DNA of 17,382 nt, from positions 1 to 17,382 of the forward strand of contig DUZM01000032.1 of the NCBI GenBank assembly GCA_013349485.1, written 5' to 3'. Shown piece after piece: positions 8,201-14,603 of the stretch (its first letter is position 1; each line of letters opens with the position of its first letter). The translations under genes and the position numbers were made by a program. The notes under the pieces are model-generated. The model searched no databases, was not told the DNA's origin, and saw nothing but the letters and a program-made list of their open reading frames with translations. This stretch comes from Candidatus Hydrogenedentota bacterium (GTDB lineage Bacteria > Hydrogenedentota > Hydrogenedentia > Hydrogenedentales > SLHB01).

Positions 8201-8683
8201 GAGAAAGCTTGGTTCCACTACTTCGATGGGCTCGTCGCCGACGTTCTCAAAAGTGAGCCACTCACGGATGATGCTCGTCTTGGGGTATACGACGTAGTGC
8301 TTTGTTACCTGCAATGAGTCACGGCGAAGCGTAATATCGAGCTGGAGTTCCCCGTGACTCAACTTCATCTGGTCCGATTTGACCAACGACCAACCGCCAG
8401 TTCTCCCGCTGATGCGCACCTTGTCCCGGCCAGCGGCCAAAGAGAACTCTTCGCCGACCGTCCCAGGTGGAACCATTTCGAGCCCGGCATTCTTATTCAG
8501 AAAGCTTCTGAGCAGGAACCTACCGTTTTCAAGGGTCATCGTCCGCTCGACCAGCGCTGTGCCGATGGTCCACTGCGACCCCTCGCACCGTACGTAAGCA
8601 TCATCCGACTGCATAGTTGTGGCTTCCTCGAACGATGAAAACAAGGCACACAAAAAGCCCACCGCTCTCAGTACTGCCATCAT
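5237..8683 (-). CDS. Large secreted GH36-like glycosidase with FN3-like and beta-sandwich tails; 3' end probably frameshifted
   Basis: This exported alpha-galactosidase-like enzyme has 1148 residues as read. ATG 8683 has AGGAG six bases upstream and begins a short signal sequence (residues 1-19). A beta-sandwich domain spans about 25-470. A TIM barrel spans about 480-790, with YHRDWGWRD at 538, the nucleophile-like FELRTDNAI (D628) and CNGGGMYLGYEY then IQFTDGG (D690), which aligns with the GH36 acid/base region. A beta domain lies at about 795-860, an FN3-like module at 874-958 (ISWEP-like and YEVRTVDGAGN strands), and a carbohydrate-binding-like module at 964-1092. The usual GH36 lysine before the nucleophile is an arginine, so specificity is uncertain. 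After about residue 1096 the frame loses coding character, and the true end may be 5275 (see the 5275-5385 entry). As read, it overlaps the URO-D-like start by 28 bases. Confidence 0.8.
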   Translation of the reverse strand: MMAVLRAVGFLCALFSSFEEATTMQSDDAYVRCEGSQWTIGTALVERTMTLENGRFLLRSFLNKNAGLEMVPPGTVGEEFSLAAGRDKVRISGRTGGWSLVKSDQMKLSHGELQLDITLRRDSLQVTKHYVVYPKTSIIREWLTFENVGDEPIEVVEPSFLDLLARPGEPASLDLHWITGGLSVKGSGQLRTEKLTLERRSFDSYDPFPFDDTAEDASFCDGVMARIMHNDRQVWPESGWQHVPNAASRPAFDVEVDIQEEDRLLFIVNMNRNLTCDTTAFDPTISYEDGESHAASEEFGGEQGAAGWRYCCIENGELVDLVYHRGIRQWRPEVVGPTGTPFIGAGDQHPQPGQDACRVWTTPRPGRVRVTGFVCNTGYAGPKPDTYSFRPGSWSYAPWYAIENRQEQSGLFIGWDYFGHWTSALDTAPGDTLTVSLRVAGHCQTLAPGESFRTPKAFVGLFRGDLDEAGNACLDWQYRYMWDYTREGWFPAIRMLGYWWKGTGWMQQQFTGYQDIPSATRKVFRVADLMRYCGADVYHRDWGWRDREGDWNGPDWRATGEYLRLQNMGQLIYMHINHAEPGSRPAREHPEWLLGVVMDMSIPDAVEHLGVQLDALRAQWGPFELRTDNAITCPRDGDDTPLLGQDRGFRALIKGFLDRHPDCAFQACNGGGMYLGYEYTSYSSCIQFTDGGAGLLSNFYAALLLPPDKTCHMPDSWDPDKYDKATWRGLLTLCFDMTGDTWDPDKLEGVRQLIDIYHYLHSQGVVGRWVKVYRPYVVGDDPTMYFQRLSRDRKRGIIITKHLVESPVTIRPKGLLPDEVYLVSFQECEETAERTGADLMANGVALSEVPPGELVYLNLPKHPGSPLDWLPPSAPSTVAKRLGEHLGYPGVEIAWEPGHDDNWVSYYEVFRNGFPIDKVAKGCFYFDHSVGAELAAVYEVRTVDGAGNVSSKAAAQGRRALPCAIYDDAQDDGLSFLGSWRLKTDLSPAHAGTIMSSNEKGATAKLEVEGSAVLVFSKLGPECGKAAISIDDSPPDIVDTYSADDIWGICIFRGKLPSPTRHVLTVEVLGHCIARASDAYVYVDGVRVEPRQALRRGTSDDDSESGSPKLAGDVAPAVLRRSRALQHHHRSGGQLLRKKRCGTSQAIR
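5275..5385 (-). CDS. 36-residue ORF, or the real C-terminus of the GH36-like protein after a one-base shift
   Basis: In the frame shifted by one base from the GH36-like gene, ATG 5385 opens 36 codons ending at TAA 5277-5275, exactly where the URO-D-like ribosome-binding site begins. Third positions are G or C in 28 of 36 codons, against about 11 of 37 for the annotated frame over the same bases, so this frame looks like the coding one. The peptide begins MMIRKVALQNLQEMWRLPSY and ends with a strand-like VRFNIITVQVDNC. A run of five G (complement of 5393-5397) sits just upstream. Removing one G would join this peptide to the glycosidase through residue 1096. Alternatively GGGGGA serves as its own ribosome-binding site. 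The family is not recognised. Confidence 0.5.
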   Translation of the reverse strand: MMIRKVALQNLQEMWRLPSYVGPVRFNIITVQVDNC

Positions 8684-8796
8684 TCCGTGCTCCTATCATG
8701 GTCTAGCGTCCTCCACGCCATCAGTCATATCGACGGTGAGACGCAGGGTCCTGAAACGCGGACGGCTGTGACGCTGGCATGAGTCCCCGGTTCCCC

Positions 8797-8826
8797 TTTA
8801 TAACGGCCCGATCTCAAGTCTATTAA
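8797..8826 (-). promoter_or_regulatory. Possible internal promoter before the GH36-like gene
   Basis: The gap 8684-8840 is the longest non-coding stretch inside the minus-strand series. On the minus strand it has TATAAA (8802-8797) with TTAATA (8826-8821) 18 bases upstream, five of six and four of six matches to sigma-70 consensus. This would give a leader of about 110 bases to ATG 8683. The rest of the gap shows no terminator and no ORF beyond 17 codons. This is inference from sequence likeness only. Confidence 0.35.
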
Positions 8827-8840
8827 TCCAGAGCGCACGT

Positions 8841-11180
8841 TCACTTGACCAGAACAGCCTCCGTGATTGATCTTCGCGGCACTGACCCAGTTGCACGCTT
8901 GGCTTGGTACTCAATCCGAAACTCCGCCTCTCTGTCGTTAGCGTTGAGAAGCAGGAAACGGTTCTCGGCGATTTGACTGCAAAACACACTATCTTTATCG
9001 AGGTCGCACACAGGCAGTTGTAGTCCGGCGAGCACGGTACGAAGCTGCGCGGCCAATCCATCCCAGCCAGACGTCCGTATGATCGCCCCTTTACCGACCT
9101 CCCGCCCGGCAGGAGTGTCGCCAAAAAGCAGTCGCTCAGGCTCATCCGTCGCTTCGACGCTCTCGAACCGGGGCACGTCCATCACAATGATTCGTCCGCC
9201 CTTCTTCATCCATTTCGCCACACGGCGTGCGTCTTTCGTCTCGATTACTTCACCATGGACTATCACAAGGATCTTGTAACGGGACAACGCGTCCGTTCGG
9301 AGCATGGTCTCGTCGACATAGTCGTAGTCCACGTAATCTCTGATGGCTGCCGCTTTGGGCAGGTAACTTCCCCATTCGAGCGTAATTGATACGTTGGGAT
9401 ACCACAGCGCCACCGGAACCACGGGTTCGGGCACGTGGAAAAGGTACTTGATGTGCCGACGCTGTGCCGCCATTCCCGACGCACTGTGCGTTAGGTGCCC
9501 GCTGTAATCAAAAAGCTGATTGGCGCCCGAAGCCGTGGCGTTGTATATCCGCGCCACGATCCCAAACTCGTTTTGTGGGTTCGCCGGCTCGAAGCCGAAA
9601 TGGACGCCATAGTGCCTCCCCGCTGAAGCCACCCAGCGCGTGATGCTGAAATTCAAGGGATAGTCCGAGGCCTCGTTCGTAATGCGGATCCCGGCATCGT
9701 GCTTCGCAGCGACGCGACACTGCGCGGCGAAGTCGGCCCCTTGCTCCGGCCGTGCATCGCCGCCGGTGCACAGATAGATTGGCGTGTTCGGAAAGTGATA
9801 ACGCGCCCTTTCCATCCAAAAAGCCGCAAGATCCGTCATCGATGCGCGATACCATTCAACAAAGTCAAGCCAGCGACGCCGCATCTGCGGACTCTTGTTG
9901 TCCGTAAGTCCACGACGGAATTCAAGAAGTCCCTCTCCTCTACCCGGTACGTCCAACTCGGCCCAGGACGCGAACTCCGTGCCCCACGCGTCGTTGACCC
10001 TCTTGATGCGGCGATAGCGTTGGCGGGCAAAGTCTCGGAAATCGGCCAGAGCGTACGCGTCGCCGCACCAAAACCCGGGGTGGTTGTGGTAAGGGCCGGG
10101 AACCCTTTTGGTCCATTCGCCAAAGACCGAGTATATGGCTTCGCCGAAATCGCCCTGAATACCCAACAACACTGATTCGATCACGTCCGAATCCCGGTAG
10201 CGTTCCGCAAACTCGGCCAGGAATCGGTCGATCCATTTCGGCAGGTGCGGGTTCCAGAGCGACTCTATTTTGCTGTCTGTCCCGTGTTCAAGGCAACGGC
10301 ACGGAAAGTGTTCGTCGCTTGCCCGGAACCAGTCAGGCGTCGAGTACGCGGGGCCAAGGATGAGAAAAGGCACCCACTTAAGGCCAACGTCCTTCAGCAC
10401 GCGGACCTGTTCGTCCCAACGGAACCAATCCCACCGGCCTTCGCCACGTCGTTCGCAGGTCTCCCAAGTCACGTAGCTCTGGACGCTGGTCGCGCCAAGG
10501 TACTTGAATAGCAGCGCCGACACCTCGTCCGCGTCGACCCCGAAGGTGTAGGACATGCCTGGGGGCTGTGGATTTGGAGCCCGTTCTCGCATTGCCTGCT
10601 CGAGACGCTCTCGGTTCGATAGCACCGCTACATCAGGTTCTTCTGCATACAGCTCCAGGCGCGCCACGGCTAGGTCCCCTGGATAATACAGCCGGAAGTC
10701 CGCCCCCGCTTCCTGCAGGCCACGCAAGTGTGCATCCGTCACGTGCAGCAGCCCGCGCGTCCACTTGCCGCCATTCGTCGTCACCAGCCCTGGGCCATGC
10801 TCGTAAGGCGATCCTGCCGAATTGTATTGAAGTCTGACGACGCCGATGCCATCGTCGAGGAAGTCCACGATCATGTAAAACTCTTGGCCAATCGCTTCCC
10901 TAACTTCAGGCGAAACCTTGAAGTAGATGTAATTGCTTGGCGCATCCAGGCCAATCGCTCTTCTTCCCTCGATGTTGCGGCATTCCCATACTCCGTAAGT
11001 GCCCGTGACGACGTCCAATCCTCTCTTGTCACCCGGTGCAAACGTGGCGATTGGGTCAGCAAATGCAACGCCAGCACACCCGAGCAACACGCTGCATGTG
11101 AATAGGCTGATAGACAAGAGTCGCGATTTGCCTCTGTGTCCATATGCCTTAAGTCGCCTGCAAGTTCTATGATCTGTCAT
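8841..11180 (-). CDS. Secreted GH42-like glycosidase (beta-galactosidase-type TIM barrel plus GATase-like domain)
   Basis: This exported glycoside hydrolase of the GH42/GH14-like fold has 779 residues from ATG 11180, chosen because GGAG lies ten bases upstream; in-frame ATG 11189 and TTG 11198 are less well placed. The signal sequence ends AFA-DP near residue 42; LLGC just before could also be a lipidation site. A beta-rich domain (about 45-185) precedes a TIM barrel (about 205-555) with YVTWETCERRGEGRWDW, the acid/base-like GIQGDFGEAIYS (E347) and the candidate nucleophile HFGFEPAN (E531). A beta-galactosidase trimerisation-like domain follows (YKILVIVHGE, then RRVAKWMKKGGRIIVMDVP, about 635-670). 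Exact family and substrate are unsure, because the acid/base lacks the usual N-E pair of GH42. It overlaps the end of the DeoR fusion gene by 14 bases, suggesting coupled translation. Confidence 0.82.
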   Translation of the reverse strand: MTDHRTCRRLKAYGHRGKSRLLSISLFTCSVLLGCAGVAFADPIATFAPGDKRGLDVVTGTYGVWECRNIEGRRAIGLDAPSNYIYFKVSPEVREAIGQEFYMIVDFLDDGIGVVRLQYNSAGSPYEHGPGLVTTNGGKWTRGLLHVTDAHLRGLQEAGADFRLYYPGDLAVARLELYAEEPDVAVLSNRERLEQAMRERAPNPQPPGMSYTFGVDADEVSALLFKYLGATSVQSYVTWETCERRGEGRWDWFRWDEQVRVLKDVGLKWVPFLILGPAYSTPDWFRASDEHFPCRCLEHGTDSKIESLWNPHLPKWIDRFLAEFAERYRDSDVIESVLLGIQGDFGEAIYSVFGEWTKRVPGPYHNHPGFWCGDAYALADFRDFARQRYRRIKRVNDAWGTEFASWAELDVPGRGEGLLEFRRGLTDNKSPQMRRRWLDFVEWYRASMTDLAAFWMERARYHFPNTPIYLCTGGDARPEQGADFAAQCRVAAKHDAGIRITNEASDYPLNFSITRWVASAGRHYGVHFGFEPANPQNEFGIVARIYNATASGANQLFDYSGHLTHSASGMAAQRRHIKYLFHVPEPVVPVALWYPNVSITLEWGSYLPKAAAIRDYVDYDYVDETMLRTDALSRYKILVIVHGEVIETKDARRVAKWMKKGGRIIVMDVPRFESVEATDEPERLLFGDTPAGREVGKGAIIRTSGWDGLAAQLRTVLAGLQLPVCDLDKDSVFCSQIAENRFLLLNANDREAEFRIEYQAKRATGSVPRRSITEAVLVK

Positions 11181-11964
11181 CGTGTTCATACTCCGCAATC
11201 ACGATATCTGCTCCGGTCCTTCTGAGACGCGCCAGACTACTCCGCGAAGCCTCATTATCCGTCACCAACGTGATCCCGGGGCCGAGCGTCGTGACGAGGG
11301 CAAGACTGTGCTTGTCGAGTTTGGAGCTATCTGCGAGGATCATCACTTTGGAAGCCTGTTCGGCAACGAGCGCATCCAGTTGCGCTGTGGGTATGTCTGC
11401 GGCGTAGACATGCCCTCGTGTTGTATCTATGGCGTCCGCGCCAAGAATCGCAAGATCGAGCCTAAACTCCCTGATCCGCGTAAGGGAAAGCTCCCCTGCA
11501 AGGTCCGGGCTTCGTTTGGCCAAGACACCGCCATATACGATTACCTCAAAAGCGTCGCGGGAGAACAACTCCATGGCCACTCGAAGGTTGTTGGTGAAGA
11601 CTCTCAGCCCCATGTCGTCGGAAAGGGCGCGCGCAAAATGCAGTGCCGTTGTGCCTGTGTCAATGAAGATGGAACACGCAGCCCGAACGTGTTTCACTGC
11701 TGCGCGCGCGACTGCAGCCTTCTGCTTGCCGCGCAACGCGTCCTTTTCCGTGAAAGACAGTTCCGGCACCATCGGGGACTGTATCACGCAGCCGCCGTGA
11801 GTTCGTAGAACAACTCCTTCCTGTTCCAACGATGCCAAGTCCCGCCGGACCGTCATCGACGTTACGCCCAAGCGGTGAACAAGATCCCGCACGCGCAACG
11901 ACCCCTGTTGCGCCAAAAGGTGGCGAATAGTCTCACGTCTTTCCTTCTGCGGGCCGTCCTTCAT
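11167..11964 (-). CDS. Possible separate translation of the DeoR repressor from an internal start
   Basis: Inside the fusion frame, ATG 11964 begins MKDGPQKERRETIRHLL, which is where a stand-alone DeoR-family protein normally starts. GGAGG (11981-11977) lies 12 bases upstream, rather far but usable. The GGAGGCAAC string is the same as that before ATG 4052 and close to GGAGGTAAC before TTG 17245. The product would be 265 residues, near the usual DeoR-family length of about 250. Either the fusion, the short form or both may be made; the sequence cannot decide. Confidence 0.45.
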   Translation of the reverse strand: MKDGPQKERRETIRHLLAQQGSLRVRDLVHRLGVTSMTVRRDLASLEQEGVVLRTHGGCVIQSPMVPELSFTEKDALRGKQKAAVARAAVKHVRAACSIFIDTGTTALHFARALSDDMGLRVFTNNLRVAMELFSRDAFEVIVYGGVLAKRSPDLAGELSLTRIREFRLDLAILGADAIDTTRGHVYAADIPTAQLDALVAEQASKVMILADSSKLDKHSLALVTTLGPGITLVTDNEASRSSLARLRRTGADIVIAEYEHDDRS

Positions 11965-13140
11965 CCGAATACGTTGCCTCCAGTCAGGTAAACGGACTGA
12001 CACAGGGACGAGTCCTGATGTCCTAGGTCCGTGGCTGCGCTCCGTCGATAGTCTGGCCACCTCTCTGCTCTGGCTTGGTTCCTCCTCAGTGATTTGACCC
12101 ACAAGTCGTCTCGCATTGTCGTGAAGAAGCGCCCTCACTGCGTCTTCTCCGAGTCCGAGCCGACGGCACGCTTCTTTCAAGGCCCTCAACGCTTCATACA
12201 TGTACAATGTGTATTGCGCTTCGATCTCAGGCGACTCACGCTCGGTATTGAAATGGAATGGATGGGAGGTGCGGTTCACGTAATGACGACCGTGCCATTG
12301 TCGACGTCCACGCAGGTAACAGACGGGATTGTCTGTTCCATAGAGGATGCGCGTATAACCGATCGTCCTCAGGGCAAACTCGTGGACATCAGGGTTTAAC
12401 ACCGCAGAGTTGTCGAAGTATATCTCGGGATCGTCCGTAAGAGGTCGCAGACCTTCCTTCGCATGCGGCAACGTGTAGCAGCGCCCCAAGTGCGCCACAA
12501 CGAGCCGTACATGCGGGTAACGACGGCGGATTTCCCTGATTTCCCTGATGTTGTCTGGATGCCCGAGCCTCTCAGCCCGAGGTACATGCAGGGTGACCCA
12601 GGCCCGCCGCGAGTCGAGGACCTCGAGTTGGTGGTGCGGCAGGAAACTGAAGATGCTTGATTCCAGATGTTTGTCCCAGTCAGCCCGGTCATACTCGATG
12701 CAAGCGTAGTAGGGTTTGACGCCAATTACGCCGGGTTGGTCGAGGATGGCCTCGACTTGCTCGGCCACCCAGGCAGGGCGAACCACTGCAAGCGTGTACC
12801 AGCCCCGCTCCGCTGCCTCAGCGCGCAAACTCTCATTAGCCCCGATCAAGTCCCAGCCGAGATTTGGAAGCCCGAAGGCCAGACAGCACACCTCTCTTTG
12901 CGGAAAGACGGTGCGATATGCCCTTTCTGCCGTCTCCGCCTCTTGCCCGTCGCTCAGTTCCGCCGCCCAGTGAGACCGCCGCATTTCCTCGGAGACTGTA
13001 TCGACGCGATAGCGGGGATTGACTACATGCACGTGGGCGTCAAATATCCGCCGAGGCGCCCATTCTTCAAGATGCTCGTGCCAAAAGCGGCGGTCCACAT
13101 CCGTGTACGTGTGGACACCGTGGAGTGCGATCTCATCCAT
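11167..13140 (-). CDS. Amidohydrolase fused to a DeoR-family transcriptional regulator
   Basis: One uninterrupted frame encodes two complete proteins, 657 residues from ATG 13140 (AGGAG thirteen bases upstream; a TTG at 13200 would overlap the isomerase stop). Residues about 28-350 are a metal-dependent TIM-barrel hydrolase of the amidohydrolase 2 type: FDAHVHV gives the H-x-H ligands, GVKPYY, LVVAHLGRC the next His and YGTDNP the Asp, closing with LHDNARRLVG. Such enzymes include sugar lactonases. After a charged linker (about 350-392), residues about 398-450 form a DeoR helix-turn-helix (RRETIRHLLAQQGSLRVRDL, MTVRRDLASLEQEGVVLRTHGG). A sugar-phosphate-binding sensor domain follows (IFIDTGTTAL, YGGVLAKRS, ILGADAID, ADSSKLDKHS). 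An internal ATG at 11964 could make the regulator alone. Probably a local repressor with a catalytic partner. Confidence 0.85.
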   Translation of the reverse strand: MDEIALHGVHTYTDVDRRFWHEHLEEWAPRRIFDAHVHVVNPRYRVDTVSEEMRRSHWAAELSDGQEAETAERAYRTVFPQREVCCLAFGLPNLGWDLIGANESLRAEAAERGWYTLAVVRPAWVAEQVEAILDQPGVIGVKPYYACIEYDRADWDKHLESSIFSFLPHHQLEVLDSRRAWVTLHVPRAERLGHPDNIREIREIRRRYPHVRLVVAHLGRCYTLPHAKEGLRPLTDDPEIYFDNSAVLNPDVHEFALRTIGYTRILYGTDNPVCYLRGRRQWHGRHYVNRTSHPFHFNTERESPEIEAQYTLYMYEALRALKEACRRLGLGEDAVRALLHDNARRLVGQITEEEPSQSREVARLSTERSHGPRTSGLVPVSVRLPDWRQRIRMKDGPQKERRETIRHLLAQQGSLRVRDLVHRLGVTSMTVRRDLASLEQEGVVLRTHGGCVIQSPMVPELSFTEKDALRGKQKAAVARAAVKHVRAACSIFIDTGTTALHFARALSDDMGLRVFTNNLRVAMELFSRDAFEVIVYGGVLAKRSPDLAGELSLTRIREFRLDLAILGADAIDTTRGHVYAADIPTAQLDALVAEQASKVMILADSSKLDKHSLALVTTLGPGITLVTDNEASRSSLARLRRTGADIVIAEYEHDDRS

Positions 13141-13192
13141 TTGTCGAGCTGAGTCTCCTGTTTCAACAGAAGCTAACCTTTTTGAAGTTAAG

Positions 13193-14590
13193 TTAGACAA
13201 TGACCGTACATCGCTCCATTCCCGTGAACGCCGCGAAAGCCCGAAGCCCTTCCACGTGGTCGCCGAGGATTATGGCGCTGTGGTGCGTGCCGCCCAACAC
13301 GGAATAGCGTTCCAAGAAACTGCTGACGGGCACTGGCGAACGGATCCAGGCGCGTATCCAGTCTCGAGCCTTTTCGTGTGTGCCGTCTTCAAGAACTTCG
13401 ACCGGGGCAACGGTCAACTGGAACGTATCCTCGGATCCCGGTGCAAGATTGACAAGCGTGGCAGGCCCGGGCCTCGGTGCACAGGCCAGACAGGCCGGGT
13501 TCCGGAGACCCCCAAGCCGGAGGCCTTTCTCGAACAGCCTCGGTTTGTCGCAGGCAAGCGTCGGGTTAAACTCCCCCATATGAGAAAGGAACAACGAGTT
13601 CCCTTCCCAATCCGCACAGAACATTTCGGTGAACGAAGTCTCTGGACACGCGGCCAGGAGTGCGCTCACAAGCGACGCTGTCGGCACATCCCCTTCCCCG
13701 GCATATCCGATGCCGCACGCCATGCACTTGCAGCACTCCAGGAACGGCAAGACGTCCACGCTCTTGTCCCCGGACTCGAACGCGGCGAAGTTCAGCGTGA
13801 CCGCCCCACAGCCTCGCTTGGCCACACACCGTCGCAGGCCCAGCCCGACGCGCACGGCGCGCCGATGCGTTTCCGCTTCTATATCGACGGCGAACCGCTC
13901 CCGGTCAAGCTGCACTTCTTGTGCTATCTCTTCCTCACCGACCTCTTGCACTTCCTGAGCCAAGTCGCGCGGCGCAATTCGTTCGACTTCGATCCCGAAT
14001 CGGTCCTGCAAGAGAGACTCATCAACGAGGAAATCCCCCATCCCGGGGAACGAGGCGCCAACCTGCAGCACACGCATGTTTTTGAACTTGTTGGCTGCAC
14101 GCGCAAATCGGGCCACGCTCGCCGCACGCCCCACCGCGCGAGGATCGGTGAGATGGCCCGCGACGATCCAGAAAGGCTTTCCGCGCCGCCGCAACACACT
14201 GGCCAAATCCTGCACCCCGTGTATGCCGTGGTTGAAGAGCATGCGTTCTGGATCCGCGTCGCGACCAAATCGCTTGTCAAGCGTCGTGTCGAGCATCAGC
14301 ACCGGCTTCCCAGAACCGCACAACGCGTCCGCCGCCTCGAGCGATGGACTGTAGGTCAGATGGAGCGTGACTATGAGATCGACCTCGCGCTCGGTGAAAA
14401 GATGGATCGCATTTTCGCAATCTGGGCGCATTCGGCACACAGGCGAACAGGTAACCCTGATTCCTTGACCCGCAAACGCTTGTTGGGCTTGCTCAGTCAA
14501 CGGCGCCATTTCGGAAAGCAGATCCGGGAGGATTCCGTCATAGAGCTTAAGGTAGAACGGCATCAAGCCGACGTGCGCCTTGAATTCCAT
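13193..14590 (-). CDS. L-arabinose-isomerase-like sugar isomerase
   Basis: This cytoplasmic aldose-ketose isomerase of the L-arabinose/L-fucose isomerase superfamily has 465 residues. ATG 14590 was chosen because GGAG is eight bases upstream. The second half aligns with E. coli AraA: GYAGEGD, TSFTE, LSHMGEFNP, then a KP-x-L and LGG region, and GGTHHSAII with RAFAAFTGME near the end. The four AraA metal ligands (E306, E333, H350, H450) correspond to E299, E322, H337 and H437 here, so the metal site looks intact. The first half is far less similar to AraA, so the substrate may not be arabinose. A cysteine-rich ECCKCMACG (about 285-292) precedes GEGD. It lies 13 bases after the kinase stop and should supply that kinase with its ketose. 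Confidence 0.85.
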   Translation of the reverse strand: MEFKAHVGLMPFYLKLYDGILPDLLSEMAPLTEQAQQAFAGQGIRVTCSPVCRMRPDCENAIHLFTEREVDLIVTLHLTYSPSLEAADALCGSGKPVLMLDTTLDKRFGRDADPERMLFNHGIHGVQDLASVLRRRGKPFWIVAGHLTDPRAVGRAASVARFARAANKFKNMRVLQVGASFPGMGDFLVDESLLQDRFGIEVERIAPRDLAQEVQEVGEEEIAQEVQLDRERFAVDIEAETHRRAVRVGLGLRRCVAKRGCGAVTLNFAAFESGDKSVDVLPFLECCKCMACGIGYAGEGDVPTASLVSALLAACPETSFTEMFCADWEGNSLFLSHMGEFNPTLACDKPRLFEKGLRLGGLRNPACLACAPRPGPATLVNLAPGSEDTFQLTVAPVEVLEDGTHEKARDWIRAWIRSPVPVSSFLERYSVLGGTHHSAIILGDHVEGLRAFAAFTGMERCTVIV

Positions 14591-14603
14591 TGCGCCAACT
14601 CCT

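Noticed and set aside
11181..11198. TTG 11198 or ATG 11189 as the start of the GH42-like gene
   Set aside because: The GGAG sits almost on top of ATG 11189 and overlaps TTG 11198; spacing suits ATG 11180. The signal peptide is unaffected either way.
13141..13200. TTG 13200 as the start of the amidohydrolase-DeoR gene
   Set aside because: It lacks a ribosome-binding site, overlaps the isomerase stop and adds 20 non-conserved residues. ATG 13140 fits better.
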